Source of the DNA: Chloroflexus aggregans DSM 9485
GTDB lineage: Bacteria > Chloroflexota > Chloroflexia > Chloroflexales > Chloroflexaceae
DNA: 64,000 nt
Assembly (NCBI RefSeq): GCF_000021945.1
Contig: NC_011831.1
Span: forward strand, 3,733,353-3,797,352
Reading direction: 5' to 3'
Shown one piece after another: positions 1 to 9,016 of the stretch. Made by a program: the position numbers and the translations under genes. Under the pieces are notes generated by a model. That model worked only from the letters and a program-made list of their open reading frames with translations, was not told the DNA's origin and searched no databases. Positions within the stretch are counted from its first letter, which is position 1. Every line of letters begins with the position of its first letter.

Positions 1-612
1 CACGGTGTGGCATTGATGGTGGGCGACTATCTGTTTGCACTGGCGTCTGGAGAGATGGCGCTTAGTCCCGATCCACGCATCATTGGTCTCTATTCACACG
101 CGGTAATGCAGATCTGCGAAGGGCAGCTTACGACGGTAACCAATCTGATACCACATGAAACGGCGTTAGCAACCTATTGGCAACGCGCTGAGGCATTGGC
201 CGGTGCGCTTCCCGCTGCCGCAGCACAGGCCGGTATTCTGTGTAGCAACCTCCCTGATACATTCCTGGCGCCGGCCGCCCGACTGGGCAAGCATCTTGGT
301 TTAGCCCGGCAACTGGCCGCCGAAATTCGCGATCTCGAATCTCAGGGCAGCTTCATCCAAAGTGGTCAAGCGCCATTGGCGCTCATTCTGGCAGCCGGTG
401 CAGCACCACCAGACGAAATTCAAGCGGTGTTTGCCCATCCTACGCCTGAAGCGGTCGCTGCAGCCTTACCTATTATTCGCACACATGGTTTACCATTGGC
501 TCGTGAGTCATTGGCAGCGCAACAACGTGCCGCCCACCAAGCCCTGAGCGAATTGCCGGTCGGTAGCACGACTCCGTGGTTGGCTACTCTCATCGAGCAG
601 AGCGGTGAATAA
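1..612 (+). CDS. Polyprenyl synthetase family protein, C-terminal part (5' truncated)
   Basis: The reading frame is open to the window edge, so the N-terminus with the first Asp-rich motif is missing. The visible part starts with HGVALMVGDYLFALASGEM, which matches the helix after the first DDxxD motif of trans-isoprenyl diphosphate synthases. Such enzymes elongate allylic diphosphates to make quinone side chains or carotenoid precursors. The second Asp-rich motif, normally like GLAFQIRDDLLD, aligns with GLARQLAAEIRD, so two of its three acidic positions are altered. The usual Lys-Thr of the helix before it is also not seen. It may be a catalytically impaired or regulatory homologue. The family call is firm; the activity is doubtful. 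Confidence 0.75.
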   Translation, partial: HGVALMVGDYLFALASGEMALSPDPRIIGLYSHAVMQICEGQLTTVTNLIPHETALATYWQRAEALAGALPAAAAQAGILCSNLPDTFLAPAARLGKHLGLARQLAAEIRDLESQGSFIQSGQAPLALILAAGAAPPDEIQAVFAHPTPEAVAAALPIIRTHGLPLARESLAAQQRAAHQALSELPVGSTTPWLATLIEQSGE

Positions 613-629
613 GCTCGTTCCTATGCGTA

Positions 630-638
630 TGTTATAAT
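630..638 (+). promoter_or_regulatory. Extended -10 promoter of aspS
   Basis: TGT followed by a perfect TATAAT (633-638) lies 47 bp before the aspS start. No good -35 element is seen at 16-18 bp, which fits an extended -10 promoter. Confidence 0.5.
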
Positions 639-685
639 GCGACGGCTATACGAACATTACCGCCTTCGATCCGGCAGGAGAGATT

Positions 686-2452
686 ATGTACCGTTCACAT
701 ACTTGTGGTGAGTTGCGCCCCGCTCACGCCGGCCAAGAGGTGACGCTGGCCGGCTGGGTACATCGCCGGCGCGATCATGGCGATCTGATATTCATCGATT
801 TGCGCGACCGCTATGGGATTACACAAGTGGTCTTTAATAGCGCCAATGCTGCTGCCCACGCAGTCGCCGAAACAGTGCGGTCGGAGTACGTATTGCAGGT
901 GCGGGGAAAGGTGCGAATTCGCCCTGCTGAAGCGGTTAATCCCGATATTGCTACCGGCGAGATTGAAGTAGACGCATTCGAGGCGCAGGTGTTGAATCCA
1001 GCACGGACACCACCCATTTATATTGCGAAAGAGGCCGGTGAAGATGAATCGGTGCGCTTGAAGTATCGCTATCTCGACCTCCGCCGTGAACGGATGCAGC
1101 GTAACTTGATCTTACGCCATCGCGTGGTCAAGTTTATTCGCGACTTTCTCGATGCCGAGGGTTTTATCGAGATCGAAACACCGATTTTGATCAAATCAAC
1201 CCCTGAAGGTGCGCGTGACTATTTAGTGCCGTCGCGGTTGCATCCGGGTAAGTTCTACGCCTTGCCGCAAAGTCCACAGCAACTCAAGCAGTTGCTGATG
1301 GTTGCCGGCTACGATAAATACTTTCAGATTGCCCGCTGTTTTCGTGATGAAGATCAACGAGCTGACCGCCAGCCCGAATTTACCCAACTTGATATGGAGA
1401 TGAGCTTTGTCGATCAAGAGGATGTAATCAATCTGATCGAACGGCTCTTCACCGAATTGTGCCGGACTGTGACACCGCATAAGCGCTTGCTTACGCCGTT
1501 CCGTCGTCTGACATATGCGGAAGCGATGGAACGCTACGGTTCGGATAAACCCGATTTACGGTACGATCTCGAACTTGTCAACCTGAGTGATGTGTTAGCT
1601 GAGACACCATTTCAAGTCTTCCGCAGTGTCTTGGCTGTGGGTGGTCAGGTGAAAGGAATTCGGGTGCCGGGGTGTGGTCACTTCTCGCGTAAGCAGATCG
1701 ATGAATTGACCGAGGTGGCGCGGTCTGGTGGAGCGAAAGGGTTGGCATGGGCGGTGGTGCCTACCGATGGTGGCGACGTGCGGTCGAGTTTTGCGAAGAA
1801 TCTTGCACCCGGCGAGTTTGACGCACTGGCACAACGGATGGGGGCACAACCGGGTGATTTACTCTTGATCGTTGCCGATCGGCCGGTTGTGGTGGCGGCA
1901 TCGCTTGATAAACTACGCCGAAAACTGGCCGACTTGCTCCAATTGGCCGATCCCGATACCCTCTGCTTTGCATGGGTCGTTGATTTTCCGCTGGTTGAGT
2001 GGAACGAAGAGGAGCAGCGTTGGGATGCCGTTCATCATCCCTTCACATCCCCCAAAGACGAAGACCTTCACCTGCTGGCGACCGATCCCGGTAAGGTACG
2101 GGCCAAAGCTTACGATCTTATTCTCAATGGGTATGAAGCCGGTGGTGGTAGTATTCGTATCCATCGGCGTGATGTGCAGCAACAGGTCTTCTCTTTGCTC
2201 GGAATCGGTGAGGAAAAGGCCCAAGCTCAATTTGGTCATATGCTCGAAGCCTTTGAGTATGGCGCACCGCCCCACGGTGGAATTGCGCCCGGCATCGATC
2301 GGTTGGTGATGATCTTGGCCGATGAACCAACGATTCGCGAAGTGATGGCCTTCCCCAAGACGCAACAAGCAGTCGATCTCATGACAAATGCACCATCACC
2401 GGTTGATGAACGGCAATTGAAAGAACTTCATATTCGGATCGTTGAGGATTAA
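686..2452 (+). CDS. aspS: Aspartyl-tRNA synthetase
   Basis: This 588-residue class II aminoacyl-tRNA synthetase charges tRNA-Asp in the cytoplasm. The N-terminal OB-fold starts with [20 protein letters not shown]. Class II motif 2 is seen as [18 protein letters not shown] and motif 3 as [12 protein letters not shown], followed by AFPKTQ. A bacterial-type GAD insertion domain lies between motifs 2 and 3. Length is normal for the bacterial family. The ATG at 686 has a good ribosome binding site (ggcaggag) 5 to 12 bases upstream. Whether it also charges tRNA-Asn cannot be settled from this window. Confidence 0.97.
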   Translation: MYRSHTCGELRPAHAGQEVTLAGWVHRRRDHGDLIFIDLRDRYGITQVVFNSANAAAHAVAETVRSEYVLQVRGKVRIRPAEAVNPDIATGEIEVDAFEAQVLNPARTPPIYIAKEAGEDESVRLKYRYLDLRRERMQRNLILRHRVVKFIRDFLDAEGFIEIETPILIKSTPEGARDYLVPSRLHPGKFYALPQSPQQLKQLLMVAGYDKYFQIARCFRDEDQRADRQPEFTQLDMEMSFVDQEDVINLIERLFTELCRTVTPHKRLLTPFRRLTYAEAMERYGSDKPDLRYDLELVNLSDVLAETPFQVFRSVLAVGGQVKGIRVPGCGHFSRKQIDELTEVARSGGAKGLAWAVVPTDGGDVRSSFAKNLAPGEFDALAQRMGAQPGDLLLIVADRPVVVAASLDKLRRKLADLLQLADPDTLCFAWVVDFPLVEWNEEEQRWDAVHHPFTSPKDEDLHLLATDPGKVRAKAYDLILNGYEAGGGSIRIHRRDVQQQVFSLLGIGEEKAQAQFGHMLEAFEYGAPPHGGIAPGIDRLVMILADEPTIREVMAFPKTQQAVDLMTNAPSPVDERQLKELHIRIVED

Positions 2453-2492
2453 CGGCAACCATAATTGACCTAAAATTGGTACTACCGACCCG

Positions 2493-2521
2493 GCGACAAT
2501 CACGAGCAAAACCGGTATACT
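2493..2521 (+). promoter_or_regulatory. Sigma-70-type promoter before the receiver-Roadblock gene
   Basis: GCGACA, a 17-bp spacer and TATACT (2516-2521), about 70 bp before the likely start at 2591. Confidence 0.45.
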
Positions 2522-2590
2522 ATACCATGCACGACGTCCATGCCGCCGCCGCGCCCACACCGGCGCGGCGTGGTGTTCGCCGGAGCATTT

Positions 2591-3505
2591 ATGCCCAAGC
2601 GCATTTTGATCGTTGATGATGATCCACAAATTCGTCGATTGGTGACATTGGCTCTTACCGATGAAACATCGTATGAGGTAAGTGATGTTTCGTCGGCAGA
2701 AGCTGCCTTGTTGCACATCTCGCGTCAACCGGTCGATCTGTTGGTAACCGATCTGCTGATGCCCGGTATGAGCGGGATCGAGCTTATTCAGCGCGTGCGC
2801 CAACTCGATCCGAACACAGCGATTGTCGTGTTTACCATTAGCCCAGAAGGGTTATCGCCACAACTCCAAGCCGAATTGCAAATTGACTACGTGCTCTCCA
2901 AACCGGCTACTGCCGAACAGTTACGGCTCGCGGCAACGACATTGCTCGATCCGATCAAGCCGGTCACCAGCCGGACCGAACCGCCATCAGCAGAGGCAGC
3001 GACCGGCAGCCGATTTAGTCAACGGTTGGCTGCGTTGCGCTCACGTCAGTCTGTCCGGCCGCCGGTTACATCGGCGGTGGCGATGCGTCTCACGCCGAAC
3101 CAGAGCGGGCGTGGTGGGCGGAGCTATTCGGAAGCCCAACTAGAACGGATGCGGCAGTCGCTGAAGGATCTAGCGCTTGCCCCAGAGGTGCAGTGTGCTA
3201 TTCTGGCCGACATGAGCGGTCTCGTGCTCAGCCACTGGAGCCGACGGCGCGATATCAATGTGACGGTGGTAGCGGCTTTGGCTGCCGGTAATACCTTAGC
3301 ATTGGCCGAAATTGGTCGCCATCTTGGTCAACAACAACCCGGCCATCTCGTTATTCACGAAGGCCAAGACCAGAATATTATTATGGCTTCGGTCGATGAT
3401 TTGATCCTGCTGTTGGCGATTGGGGCAAACGCCTCACTGGGATGGGCCAGGATCGCAACGCTACGCGCCTGTGAAGAGATGGCGCGGATTGCGCGGAGCG
3501 AATAG
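2591..3505 (+). CDS. Response regulator receiver - Roadblock/LC7 fusion protein
   Basis: The first ~120 residues form a CheY-like receiver: KRILIVDDD carries the acidic pocket, LLVTDLLMPG the phospho-acceptor Asp, and LSKPAT the conserved Lys. A ~70-residue basic, Pro/Ser-rich linker follows. The last ~110 residues (AILADMSGLVLSHW and onward) resemble a Roadblock/LC7 domain, a fold that in bacteria often partners small Ras-like GTPases. There is no DNA-binding output domain, so the protein probably signals through protein contacts. I chose the ATG at 2591 because the receiver starts directly after it; an upstream in-frame start at 2540 would add a Pro/Arg-rich tail. No cognate kinase or GTPase is adjacent. 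Confidence 0.8.
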   Translation: MPKRILIVDDDPQIRRLVTLALTDETSYEVSDVSSAEAALLHISRQPVDLLVTDLLMPGMSGIELIQRVRQLDPNTAIVVFTISPEGLSPQLQAELQIDYVLSKPATAEQLRLAATTLLDPIKPVTSRTEPPSAEAATGSRFSQRLAALRSRQSVRPPVTSAVAMRLTPNQSGRGGRSYSEAQLERMRQSLKDLALAPEVQCAILADMSGLVLSHWSRRRDINVTVVAALAAGNTLALAEIGRHLGQQQPGHLVIHEGQDQNIIMASVDDLILLLAIGANASLGWARIATLRACEEMARIARSE

Positions 3506-3510
3506 CCGGT

Positions 3511-3539
3511 TTGACACTGTACCGAGCCTTTGCTATACT
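3511..3539 (+). promoter_or_regulatory. Consensus promoter of the rplU-rpmA-rpmE operon
   Basis: TTGACA (3511-3516), a 17-bp spacer and TATACT (3534-3539). It starts just after the stop of the preceding gene and would give a ~75-nt leader before rplU. Confidence 0.85.
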
Positions 3540-3622
3540 ACGCAAGGCGAAGGGCGGTGTAACCGCTCTGTTTTCATGTTGTCTCGACGCTGTATGTGCG
3601 TCATCCCAAGGAGAAGAAGACC

Positions 3623-3934
3623 GTGTATGCGATTATTCGTGACCGAGGCATGCAATACCGTGTTGAGCCGGGCCAGGTGTTGACCATTGACCTGCTCAAA
3701 GCCGAACCCGGTAGCCAAATTGAGCTAGGTGAAGTGCTGTTGGTCGGCAATGGGGAACAGGTCAAGATCGGCTCGCCGCTGGTTGAAGGTGCAGTTGTGC
3801 GGGCAGAGGTGCTTGGTGAAAAAAAGGGTGAGAAGATCGTTGTCTTCCGCTACCGCAATAAGACGCGCTACCGCCGCCGCACCGGCCATCGCCAGCGCTA
3901 TACGCAGATTCGTATTAGCGAGATCGTCGCTTAG
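3623..3934 (+). CDS. rplU: 50S ribosomal protein L21
   Basis: A 103-residue large-subunit ribosomal protein that binds 23S rRNA. The start [17 protein letters not shown] and the C-terminal Arg/Lys-rich rRNA-binding stretch ([19 protein letters not shown]) are typical of L21. I chose the GTG at 3623 because AAGGAG (3609-3614) sits at the right distance and because it gives the usual family length; an upstream in-frame start would add nine residues. It is first in a three-gene ribosomal operon. Confidence 0.95.
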   Translation: MYAIIRDRGMQYRVEPGQVLTIDLLKAEPGSQIELGEVLLVGNGEQVKIGSPLVEGAVVRAEVLGEKKGEKIVVFRYRNKTRYRRRTGHRQRYTQIRISEIVA

Positions 3935-3947
3935 AGGAGCTTGAACC

Positions 3948-4223
3948 ATGGCACACAAAAAAGGAGTAGGTAGCTCGCGCAACGGGCGTGATAGCAATCC
4001 GAAAATGCGCGGAGTCAAGCGCTTCGGCGGCGAGCTTGTGCGCGCCGGTAATATCATCGTCCGCCAGTGTGGCACCAAAATTAAGCCGGGTGCGAATGTC
4101 GGTGTTGGTCGCGATTGGACGCTGTACGCTCTCGTTGATGGCGTTGTGCAGTTCAGTCACTATTCGCGCACCCAAAAGAAGGTGAGCGTGATCCCAGTTG
4201 CCGCCGAAACAACGGCTAATTAG
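3948..4223 (+). CDS. rpmA: 50S ribosomal protein L27
   Basis: A 91-residue basic ribosomal protein located near the peptidyl-transferase centre. [19 protein letters not shown] is the classical L27 N-terminus, without the cleavable extension seen in Firmicutes. [19 protein letters not shown] is also characteristic. It lies 13 bp after rplU with a GAGGAG ribosome binding site, the normal rplU-rpmA pairing. Confidence 0.97.
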   Translation: MAHKKGVGSSRNGRDSNPKMRGVKRFGGELVRAGNIIVRQCGTKIKPGANVGVGRDWTLYALVDGVVQFSHYSRTQKKVSVIPVAAETTAN

Positions 4224-4235
4224 AGAGGATGCGTC

Positions 4236-4535
4236 GTGAAACCGGGTATTCATCCTAAGTACTATACCGATGGTATCGTCTGCGCGACGTGCGGCACGGT
4301 GTGGAAGATCGGTTCAACCCGTCCTAATCTACGGGTCGAAATTTGCGCCAATTGTCACCCGTTCTACACCGGTGAGCAGCGTATCGTTGATACCGCCGGG
4401 CAAGTTGATCGCTTCATGCGCCGGCTGAATGTCGCCCAAGAGCGACAGAGTGAGTTGGAGGCGCGGCGCTCTAGCCGCACACAGCCGACAAAGAAGAGCT
4501 TGCTTAAAGAGATCTACGGCGAAGAGGCTGAGTAA
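4236..4535 (+). CDS. rpmE: 50S ribosomal protein L31 (zinc-binding form)
   Basis: The N-terminal ~70 residues are L31. KPGIHPKYYTDGIVCATC and the later CANC give two CxxC pairs, the zinc-binding C+ form. About 30 extra basic residues follow (ending LLKEIYGEEAE), making it longer than E. coli L31. It starts with GTG at 4236, 12 bp after rpmA, and is the third gene of the operon. Placement of L31 next to L21-L27 differs from most bacteria. Confidence 0.94.
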   Translation: MKPGIHPKYYTDGIVCATCGTVWKIGSTRPNLRVEICANCHPFYTGEQRIVDTAGQVDRFMRRLNVAQERQSELEARRSSRTQPTKKSLLKEIYGEEAE

Positions 4536-4560
4536 GGGAATAGTGCTCGTAGTCATTGGT

Positions 4561-4586
4561 CCGAGGTCGGCTAGCGCCGGCCTCGG
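4561..4586. terminator. Hairpin between convergent rpmE and WYL regulator
   Basis: Stem CCGAGGTCGGC / GCCGGCCTCGG (one wobble) with a TAGC loop, followed on the plus strand by TTCGTGTTTG. It lies between two converging genes and could serve both strands. Confidence 0.7.
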
Positions 4587-4627
4587 TTCGTGTTTGTTGC
4601 GCACCGTTGCAACGCAGTTTGTTGCCG

Positions 4628-5608
4628 CTACCAATCCTGCTGGTACCGTGCTAAGAGACGGCGGGCGTAGTCGATCACGGTGTCTCGCAACTCGGGTGGA
4701 GCCAACACTTGCACATCAGGCCCCCAGCTTAACACCCAGCCCAGGATTTCGCGGATGCCGGCAACGGTGAGGTGCAAGTCACAGCTACCATCGGCATTGT
4801 CAATCAGGCGCTGACTATGATGCCAGCGTGTCTCACGGATACGCGGGGCAACAGCCGGGCTAAAGCGTAAGTGGATGGCAACTGCCGTCTCGTGCATGAC
4901 TTCCCACGCCTGTGCCAATCGCTCATACGGGTCGAATGCTGCCGGAATGTCGAACCGTTCGTCAAGGAGTTGGGCGTGCTCGATCCGTTCAAGTTTGAAG
5001 GTGCGCAGATCGTTGCGTAGCCGATCATACGCGATCACGTAAACTCCCGGCGTTGTCCGTACTACTTCGAGAAAATAGGGGGCAATGTCGCGTTCGGTGA
5101 GCGGTCGGTTGGGGGCACGGTAACGGATACGCACCATCTGCCGGTCGGCCCATGCGCGGGTGAGCAGTTCGAGGGTGTGAACGTAGTGTGGATTGGGTGG
5201 TCGCTCCCGAACAATGCTTGCCAGCCGCGCCATATGACCGGCAATGGTTTGATCGGGTAGACCGGCAGCGAGTTGATCCAGCGCCGTAACAATATGTGGG
5301 TTGTGTTCGTCGCTGTGGTGACTAAGCAGTCGTGCCGCAAAAAAGAGCGCGACTGCTTCGTGAAGGTTGAGCCGAACGGTGGCGAGATAGGTGTTGCGGT
5401 CAATGCCGTACTTACCGTTGTGCTCCCAGATCGGTACTCCCGCTGCGCTGAGCGCCTCAAGGTCGCGGTAGATGGTGCGGCGATTGACACCGCATTGTTT
5501 GGCTAGCTCGATCACGCTCCAGCCTTGCGGTGGCGCGTTGTAGAGTTTGTGTTCAAGGTTCCGCAACCGTGCGGCTTTGCTGCGCAAACGGTAGCTAATA
5601 TCGACCAT
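4628..5608 (-). CDS. WYL-domain transcriptional regulator (DeoR-like HTH)
   Basis: A 326-residue YafY/PafC-type regulator. The N-terminus has a winged helix-turn-helix (WSVIELAKQCGVNRRTIYRD, residues ~29-48) followed by the sensor-like WYL region (VRIRYRAPN... VYVIAYD..LRTFKLERI) and a C-terminal WCX segment ending IDYARRLLARYQQDW. Members often respond to nucleic-acid ligands or DNA damage; the target here is unknown. The ATG at 5608 lies 3 bp after the stop of the small upstream membrane-protein gene, so the two are probably cotranscribed. Confidence 0.85.
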   Translation of the reverse strand: MVDISYRLRSKAARLRNLEHKLYNAPPQGWSVIELAKQCGVNRRTIYRDLEALSAAGVPIWEHNGKYGIDRNTYLATVRLNLHEAVALFFAARLLSHHSDEHNPHIVTALDQLAAGLPDQTIAGHMARLASIVRERPPNPHYVHTLELLTRAWADRQMVRIRYRAPNRPLTERDIAPYFLEVVRTTPGVYVIAYDRLRNDLRTFKLERIEHAQLLDERFDIPAAFDPYERLAQAWEVMHETAVAIHLRFSPAVAPRIRETRWHHSQRLIDNADGSCDLHLTVAGIREILGWVLSWGPDVQVLAPPELRDTVIDYARRLLARYQQDW

Positions 5609-5611
5609 GAC

Positions 5612-5806
5612 CTAGATCACAAATGACGCAACGATCATTGCAACCGTTAAGAGACCACCCCAGACGGCAATCCAAAACAGATCTTGTCGGACATCAGCAT
5701 ATTCGCGACGGTAATCTGGTGGCTCAAGTGAACGAGCTGCCGGACGGCGAGCAGGGTTGGGCCGTTGGGTTGGTCGGCGACGATTAGCACGTGATGAAGT
5801 AGCCAT
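5612..5806 (-). CDS. Small single-pass membrane protein, unknown function
   Basis: 64 residues. The first ~30 are basic and Pro/Arg-rich, then an acidic segment (PDYRREYADVRQDL) and one C-terminal membrane helix (FWIAVWGGLLTVAMIVASFVI). A good ribosome binding site (AAGGAG region at about 5815-5820 on the minus strand) precedes the ATG. It lies directly upstream of, and in line with, the WYL regulator gene. I do not recognise a family. Confidence 0.65.
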   Translation of the reverse strand: MATSSRANRRRPTQRPNPARRPAARSLEPPDYRREYADVRQDLFWIAVWGGLLTVAMIVASFVI

Positions 5807-5845
5807 ATTGAAACGCTCCTTGCGTTAGTTGGTTATATCTGCTGT

Positions 5846-5851
5846 ATTATA
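5846..5851 (-). promoter_or_regulatory. Candidate -10 of the small membrane protein / WYL pair
   Basis: A perfect minus-strand TATAAT ~40 bp before the start at 5806. The matching -35 is poor. It lies back to back with the purK promoter. Confidence 0.35.
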
Positions 5852-5858
5852 GCGCAGC

Positions 5859-5887
5859 TTGCACATCCCTTGTTCTAACGGTACTAT
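5859..5887 (+). promoter_or_regulatory. Promoter of purK-purE
   Basis: TTGCAC (5859-5864), a 17-bp spacer and TACTAT (5882-5887), about 35 bp upstream of the purK ATG at 5923. Confidence 0.55.
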
Positions 5888-5922
5888 ACCTGGCGTGGCA
5901 GTTGGTCGTACATTGGTGCAGT

Positions 5923-7056
5923 ATGCGGGTAGGAATCTTTGGCGGTGGACAATTAGCCCAGATGCTTGTGCAAGCAGCGATAAGTCTGGGGGTTGAGATT
6001 GTTATCTGTGAGCGGGTGCCGGACAGCCCGGCGGCACGGTATACGCAGCATACGGTGGTCGGGCCCTGGGAAGACGAAGCGGTGCTGGCTGCCTTTGCTC
6101 GTCGGTGTGATGTCGTCACGCTCGAGAATGAGTTTATCGATGCCCACTTGCTCAGGCGGGTTGAGGAGTTGGGCACACCGGTGTGGCCGTCGCCGGCAAC
6201 CGTCGCTGTAGTCCAGGATAAGTTGTGGCAGAAGGAGCGCCTGGTAGTGGCAGGGCTTGCGGTGCCCCCGTTTCGGGCAGTAGACGGACCTGATGATGTT
6301 CTTGCGGCTGCGCAGGCGTTTGGCTGGCCGTTGGTCCTCAAGACGCGCCGCAACGGTTACGATGGCTACGGCAATGCCACGTTGCGCGGTCCGGCCGATG
6401 TCGTTCCGGCGTGGGAACGGTTGACTCGCGGCGGTAGTCCATTGCTGGTTGAGGCGTGGGTGCCGTTTACCCGTGAATTGGCGGTTATGGTGGCCCGTCG
6501 CCGTGATGGTACAACGGCCGTCTACCCGGTAGTTGAGACGGTGCAGCAAAACCATATTTGCCACGTTGTCTATGCCCCGGCAGCTATCGCGCCGGATACC
6601 GCAATTACTGCGACTGAGTTGGCAGTCGCTGCCATACAGGCAGTTGACGGTGTGGGCATTTTTGGGGTCGAATTATTTGCCCTCGCCGACGGCCATGTGC
6701 TGATTAATGAGTTGGCCCCGCGGCCTCACAATTCCGGCCACTATACGATTGAAGCCTGCGCCACCTCGCAATTTGAACAGCATTTGCGCGCTGTGCTTGG
6801 CTGGCCGCTGGGTGCGACAACCATGCGCGCGCCGGCAGCAGTGATGGTTAACCTACTTGGGCAGCGGAATGCTCCGATCAATACCGATGCTATCGTTGCA
6901 GCACTGGATGTACCCGGTGCGCATATGCACTTTTACGGCAAGCGCGACGAACGAGTTGGTCGCAAAATGGGCCATGTTACCGCCCTAGGCGCGACATTAC
7001 GTGACGCAGAGGCGATTGCCCGCCGTGCTGCCGGATTGGTGGCAATGCCGGTGTGA
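5923..7056 (+). CDS. purK: N5-carboxyaminoimidazole ribonucleotide synthase
   Basis: ATP-grasp enzyme (377 residues) that carboxylates aminoimidazole ribonucleotide with bicarbonate and ATP to N5-CAIR in purine synthesis. MRVGIFGGGQLAQMLVQAA is the typical PurK start, and KTRRNGYDGYGN and NELAPRPHNSGHYT are diagnostic ATP-grasp/PurK motifs. An upstream in-frame start at 5902 would add seven residues not seen in the family, so I take the ATG at 5923. It is followed after 22 bp by purE, which uses its product. Confidence 0.95.
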   Translation: MRVGIFGGGQLAQMLVQAAISLGVEIVICERVPDSPAARYTQHTVVGPWEDEAVLAAFARRCDVVTLENEFIDAHLLRRVEELGTPVWPSPATVAVVQDKLWQKERLVVAGLAVPPFRAVDGPDDVLAAAQAFGWPLVLKTRRNGYDGYGNATLRGPADVVPAWERLTRGGSPLLVEAWVPFTRELAVMVARRRDGTTAVYPVVETVQQNHICHVVYAPAAIAPDTAITATELAVAAIQAVDGVGIFGVELFALADGHVLINELAPRPHNSGHYTIEACATSQFEQHLRAVLGWPLGATTMRAPAAVMVNLLGQRNAPINTDAIVAALDVPGAHMHFYGKRDERVGRKMGHVTALGATLRDAEAIARRAAGLVAMPV

Positions 7057-7078
7057 GTATTTGAGATGAGGAACGTCT

Positions 7079-7591
7079 ATGTCCGAGCATCCTCTCGTCG
7101 GTATTATTATGGGAAGCGACAGCGATCTGCCGACTATGCAAGGTGCGATTGATGTCTGTCGCGAATTTGCGATCCCCTACGAAGCGCGCATTGTCTCGGC
7201 CCACCGCACGCCGTTGGATATGGCCGAGTACGGTATGACCGCTCATCAGCGCGGTATTCGTGTGATTATCGCCGGGGCCGGCGGTGCAGCGCATTTACCC
7301 GGTATGATCGCTGCCCATTCACCGTTGCCGGTGATCGGTGTGCCGGTACCGAGTAAAGCGCTGAACGGTCTCGACTCGCTGCTCTCGATTGTACAGATGC
7401 CGGCCGGTGTGCCGGTCGCAACCGTCGCAATCGGGAATGGACGTAACGCCGGTTTGTTGGCCGTCCAAATTCTCGCCAGCGCCGATCCGACACTGTTGGC
7501 CCGTGTGCAAGCCTACAAAGAGTACTTGGCGGCCGAGTCGCGGGCAAAGAATCGGATCTTCACCGATGAGTCTACTCAGGCAGGAGCGTGA
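7079..7591 (+). CDS. purE: N5-carboxyaminoimidazole ribonucleotide mutase
   Basis: 170-residue class I PurE that moves the carboxylate of N5-CAIR to give [25 protein letters not shown] and [12 protein letters not shown] are the family's active-site segments. The class I assignment agrees with the neighbouring purK. Ribosome binding site GATGAGGAAC precedes the ATG. Gene order is K before E. Confidence 0.97.
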   Translation: MSEHPLVGIIMGSDSDLPTMQGAIDVCREFAIPYEARIVSAHRTPLDMAEYGMTAHQRGIRVIIAGAGGAAHLPGMIAAHSPLPVIGVPVPSKALNGLDSLLSIVQMPAGVPVATVAIGNGRNAGLLAVQILASADPTLLARVQAYKEYLAAESRAKNRIFTDESTQAGA

Positions 7592-7735
7592 GATGTCAGG
7601 ATTCGATTATCTCGAATCACCTGCTTTCCCCATGCGAGCATATTCGTATGTTAGGATACAGGGTTAGATCGTTGCTTGCCCATTTGTATCTTGAATGCCA
7701 ACCTGTGCGTTTTCGTGAAAGGATTCGACCAACCT

Positions 7736-8764
7736 ATGCGAAATCTTCTCGTGACCGGTGGAGCCGGCTTTATTGGTAGCAACTTCGTGCATTATATGCT
7801 CGGCAAATACGACGATTATCGCATCGTCGTGTACGATAAGCTGACGTATGCCGGTAATCTTGCTAATCTGGCACCGGTTGCCAACGATCCGCGGTTTGTT
7901 TTTGTGCGTGGCGACATCTGTGATATCGATGCAGTGCGGGAAACGGTGCGCACGTATGATATCGATACCATCATCAATTTTGCTGCCGAGACGCACGTCG
8001 ATCGCTCAATCATGGCGCCCGATGCCGTAGTGCGCACCAATGTAAACGGTACGTGGGCATTACTGGAAGTGGCACGTGAACTGAAACTCGAACGTTTTCA
8101 CCAGATTAGTACCGACGAAGTGTACGGCGCTATTCCGGCCCCGCGCCGTTCGCGTGAGGGTGATCCGCTCGAACCACGCAGTCCCTATTCGGCCAGCAAA
8201 GCCGGAGCCGAACATCTCGTCTACGCTTACTACATCACCTACGGTGTACCGATCACGATTACTCGCGGCTCGAATAACATCGGTCCCTATCATTATCCCG
8301 AAAAGGCGGTACCCCTCTTCACCACCAACGCCATCGATAATCTACCCTTGCCGATCTACGGTGATGGTCTCCAGGTACGCGATTATCAGTACGTGCTCGA
8401 TCATTGTGAAGCCATCGATGTCGTGCTGCACAAAGGCCAGATCGGTGAGGTCTACAACGTAGGGACCGAGGTCGAGACGCCGAATATCGAGATGGCGCGC
8501 AAGATTCTCGATATTCTCGGCAGGCCGCATAGTCTCATTCAGCACGTTGCCGACCGTGCCGGTCATGATCGCCGCTATGCCCTCGATTGCTCGAAACTGC
8601 GCGCGCTTGGGTGGCGTTCACGCCATACCTTCGATGAAGCGCTGGAAAAGACGGTACGCTGGTTTGTTGAAAATGAAGCGTGGTGGCGCCCGATCAAGTC
8701 AGGTGAGTATATGGAATACTACCGTCGCCAGTATCTTGAACGCAGTGGGTATCCGGTGGTGTAG
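7736..8764 (+). CDS. rfbB: dTDP-glucose 4,6-dehydratase
   Basis: An extended short-chain dehydrogenase (342 residues) that makes dTDP-4-keto-6-deoxyglucose for surface polysaccharides. LLVTGGAGFIGSNFVHY is the NAD-binding glycine motif, STDEVYG and YSASKAGAEH carry the catalytic Asp-Glu and Tyr-Lys, and DRPGHDRRYA appears as DRAGHDRRYA. The ATG at 7736 follows GAAAGGA; the longer in-frame start at 7676 would add 20 unrelated residues. No other rml genes are in the window. Its last codons and stop lie inside a 36-bp sequence repeated 74 bp downstream. Confidence 0.92.
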   Translation: MRNLLVTGGAGFIGSNFVHYMLGKYDDYRIVVYDKLTYAGNLANLAPVANDPRFVFVRGDICDIDAVRETVRTYDIDTIINFAAETHVDRSIMAPDAVVRTNVNGTWALLEVARELKLERFHQISTDEVYGAIPAPRRSREGDPLEPRSPYSASKAGAEHLVYAYYITYGVPITITRGSNNIGPYHYPEKAVPLFTTNAIDNLPLPIYGDGLQVRDYQYVLDHCEAIDVVLHKGQIGEVYNVGTEVETPNIEMARKILDILGRPHSLIQHVADRAGHDRRYALDCSKLRALGWRSRHTFDEALEKTVRWFVENEAWWRPIKSGEYMEYYRRQYLERSGYPVV

Positions 8765-8854
8765 AACAGGTGTTGGTGAGCTCAATACCGTGGCTCCGAA
8801 ATCGGTTGCCATCGTTGCGTGGGTATCCGGTGGTGTAGAACAGGTGTTGGTGAG
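8745..8854. repeat. 36-bp direct repeat spanning the rfbB 3' end
   Basis: The segment 8745-8780, which includes the last rfbB codons and its stop, is repeated exactly at 8819-8854. The 38 bp between the copies is unrelated. It looks like a small local duplication. Confidence 0.85.
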
Positions 8855-8888
8855 TGGGCCGTCGGTGATGAGGTGCATCAATTGTTCG

Positions 8889-8925
8889 GTAGGGGTTGGG
8901 TTTCCTACCCACCCCTACCACTTGG
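8889..8925. other. Stem-loop downstream of rfbB
   Basis: GGTAGGGGT pairs with ACCCCTACC around an inner TGGG/CCCA stem. No U-tract follows. A second small hairpin (GTGTGC/GCACAC) lies near 8941-8956. The interval 8765-9016 holds no gene that I can support. Confidence 0.4.
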
Positions 8926-9016
8926 ATGACCAACTGAAAAGGTGTGCAATGGCACACGTTACGAGTTGGATGTGCTCTCGCCCCCCTACTATTTGGCTTT
9001 ATGCACTGCCTGTGGT

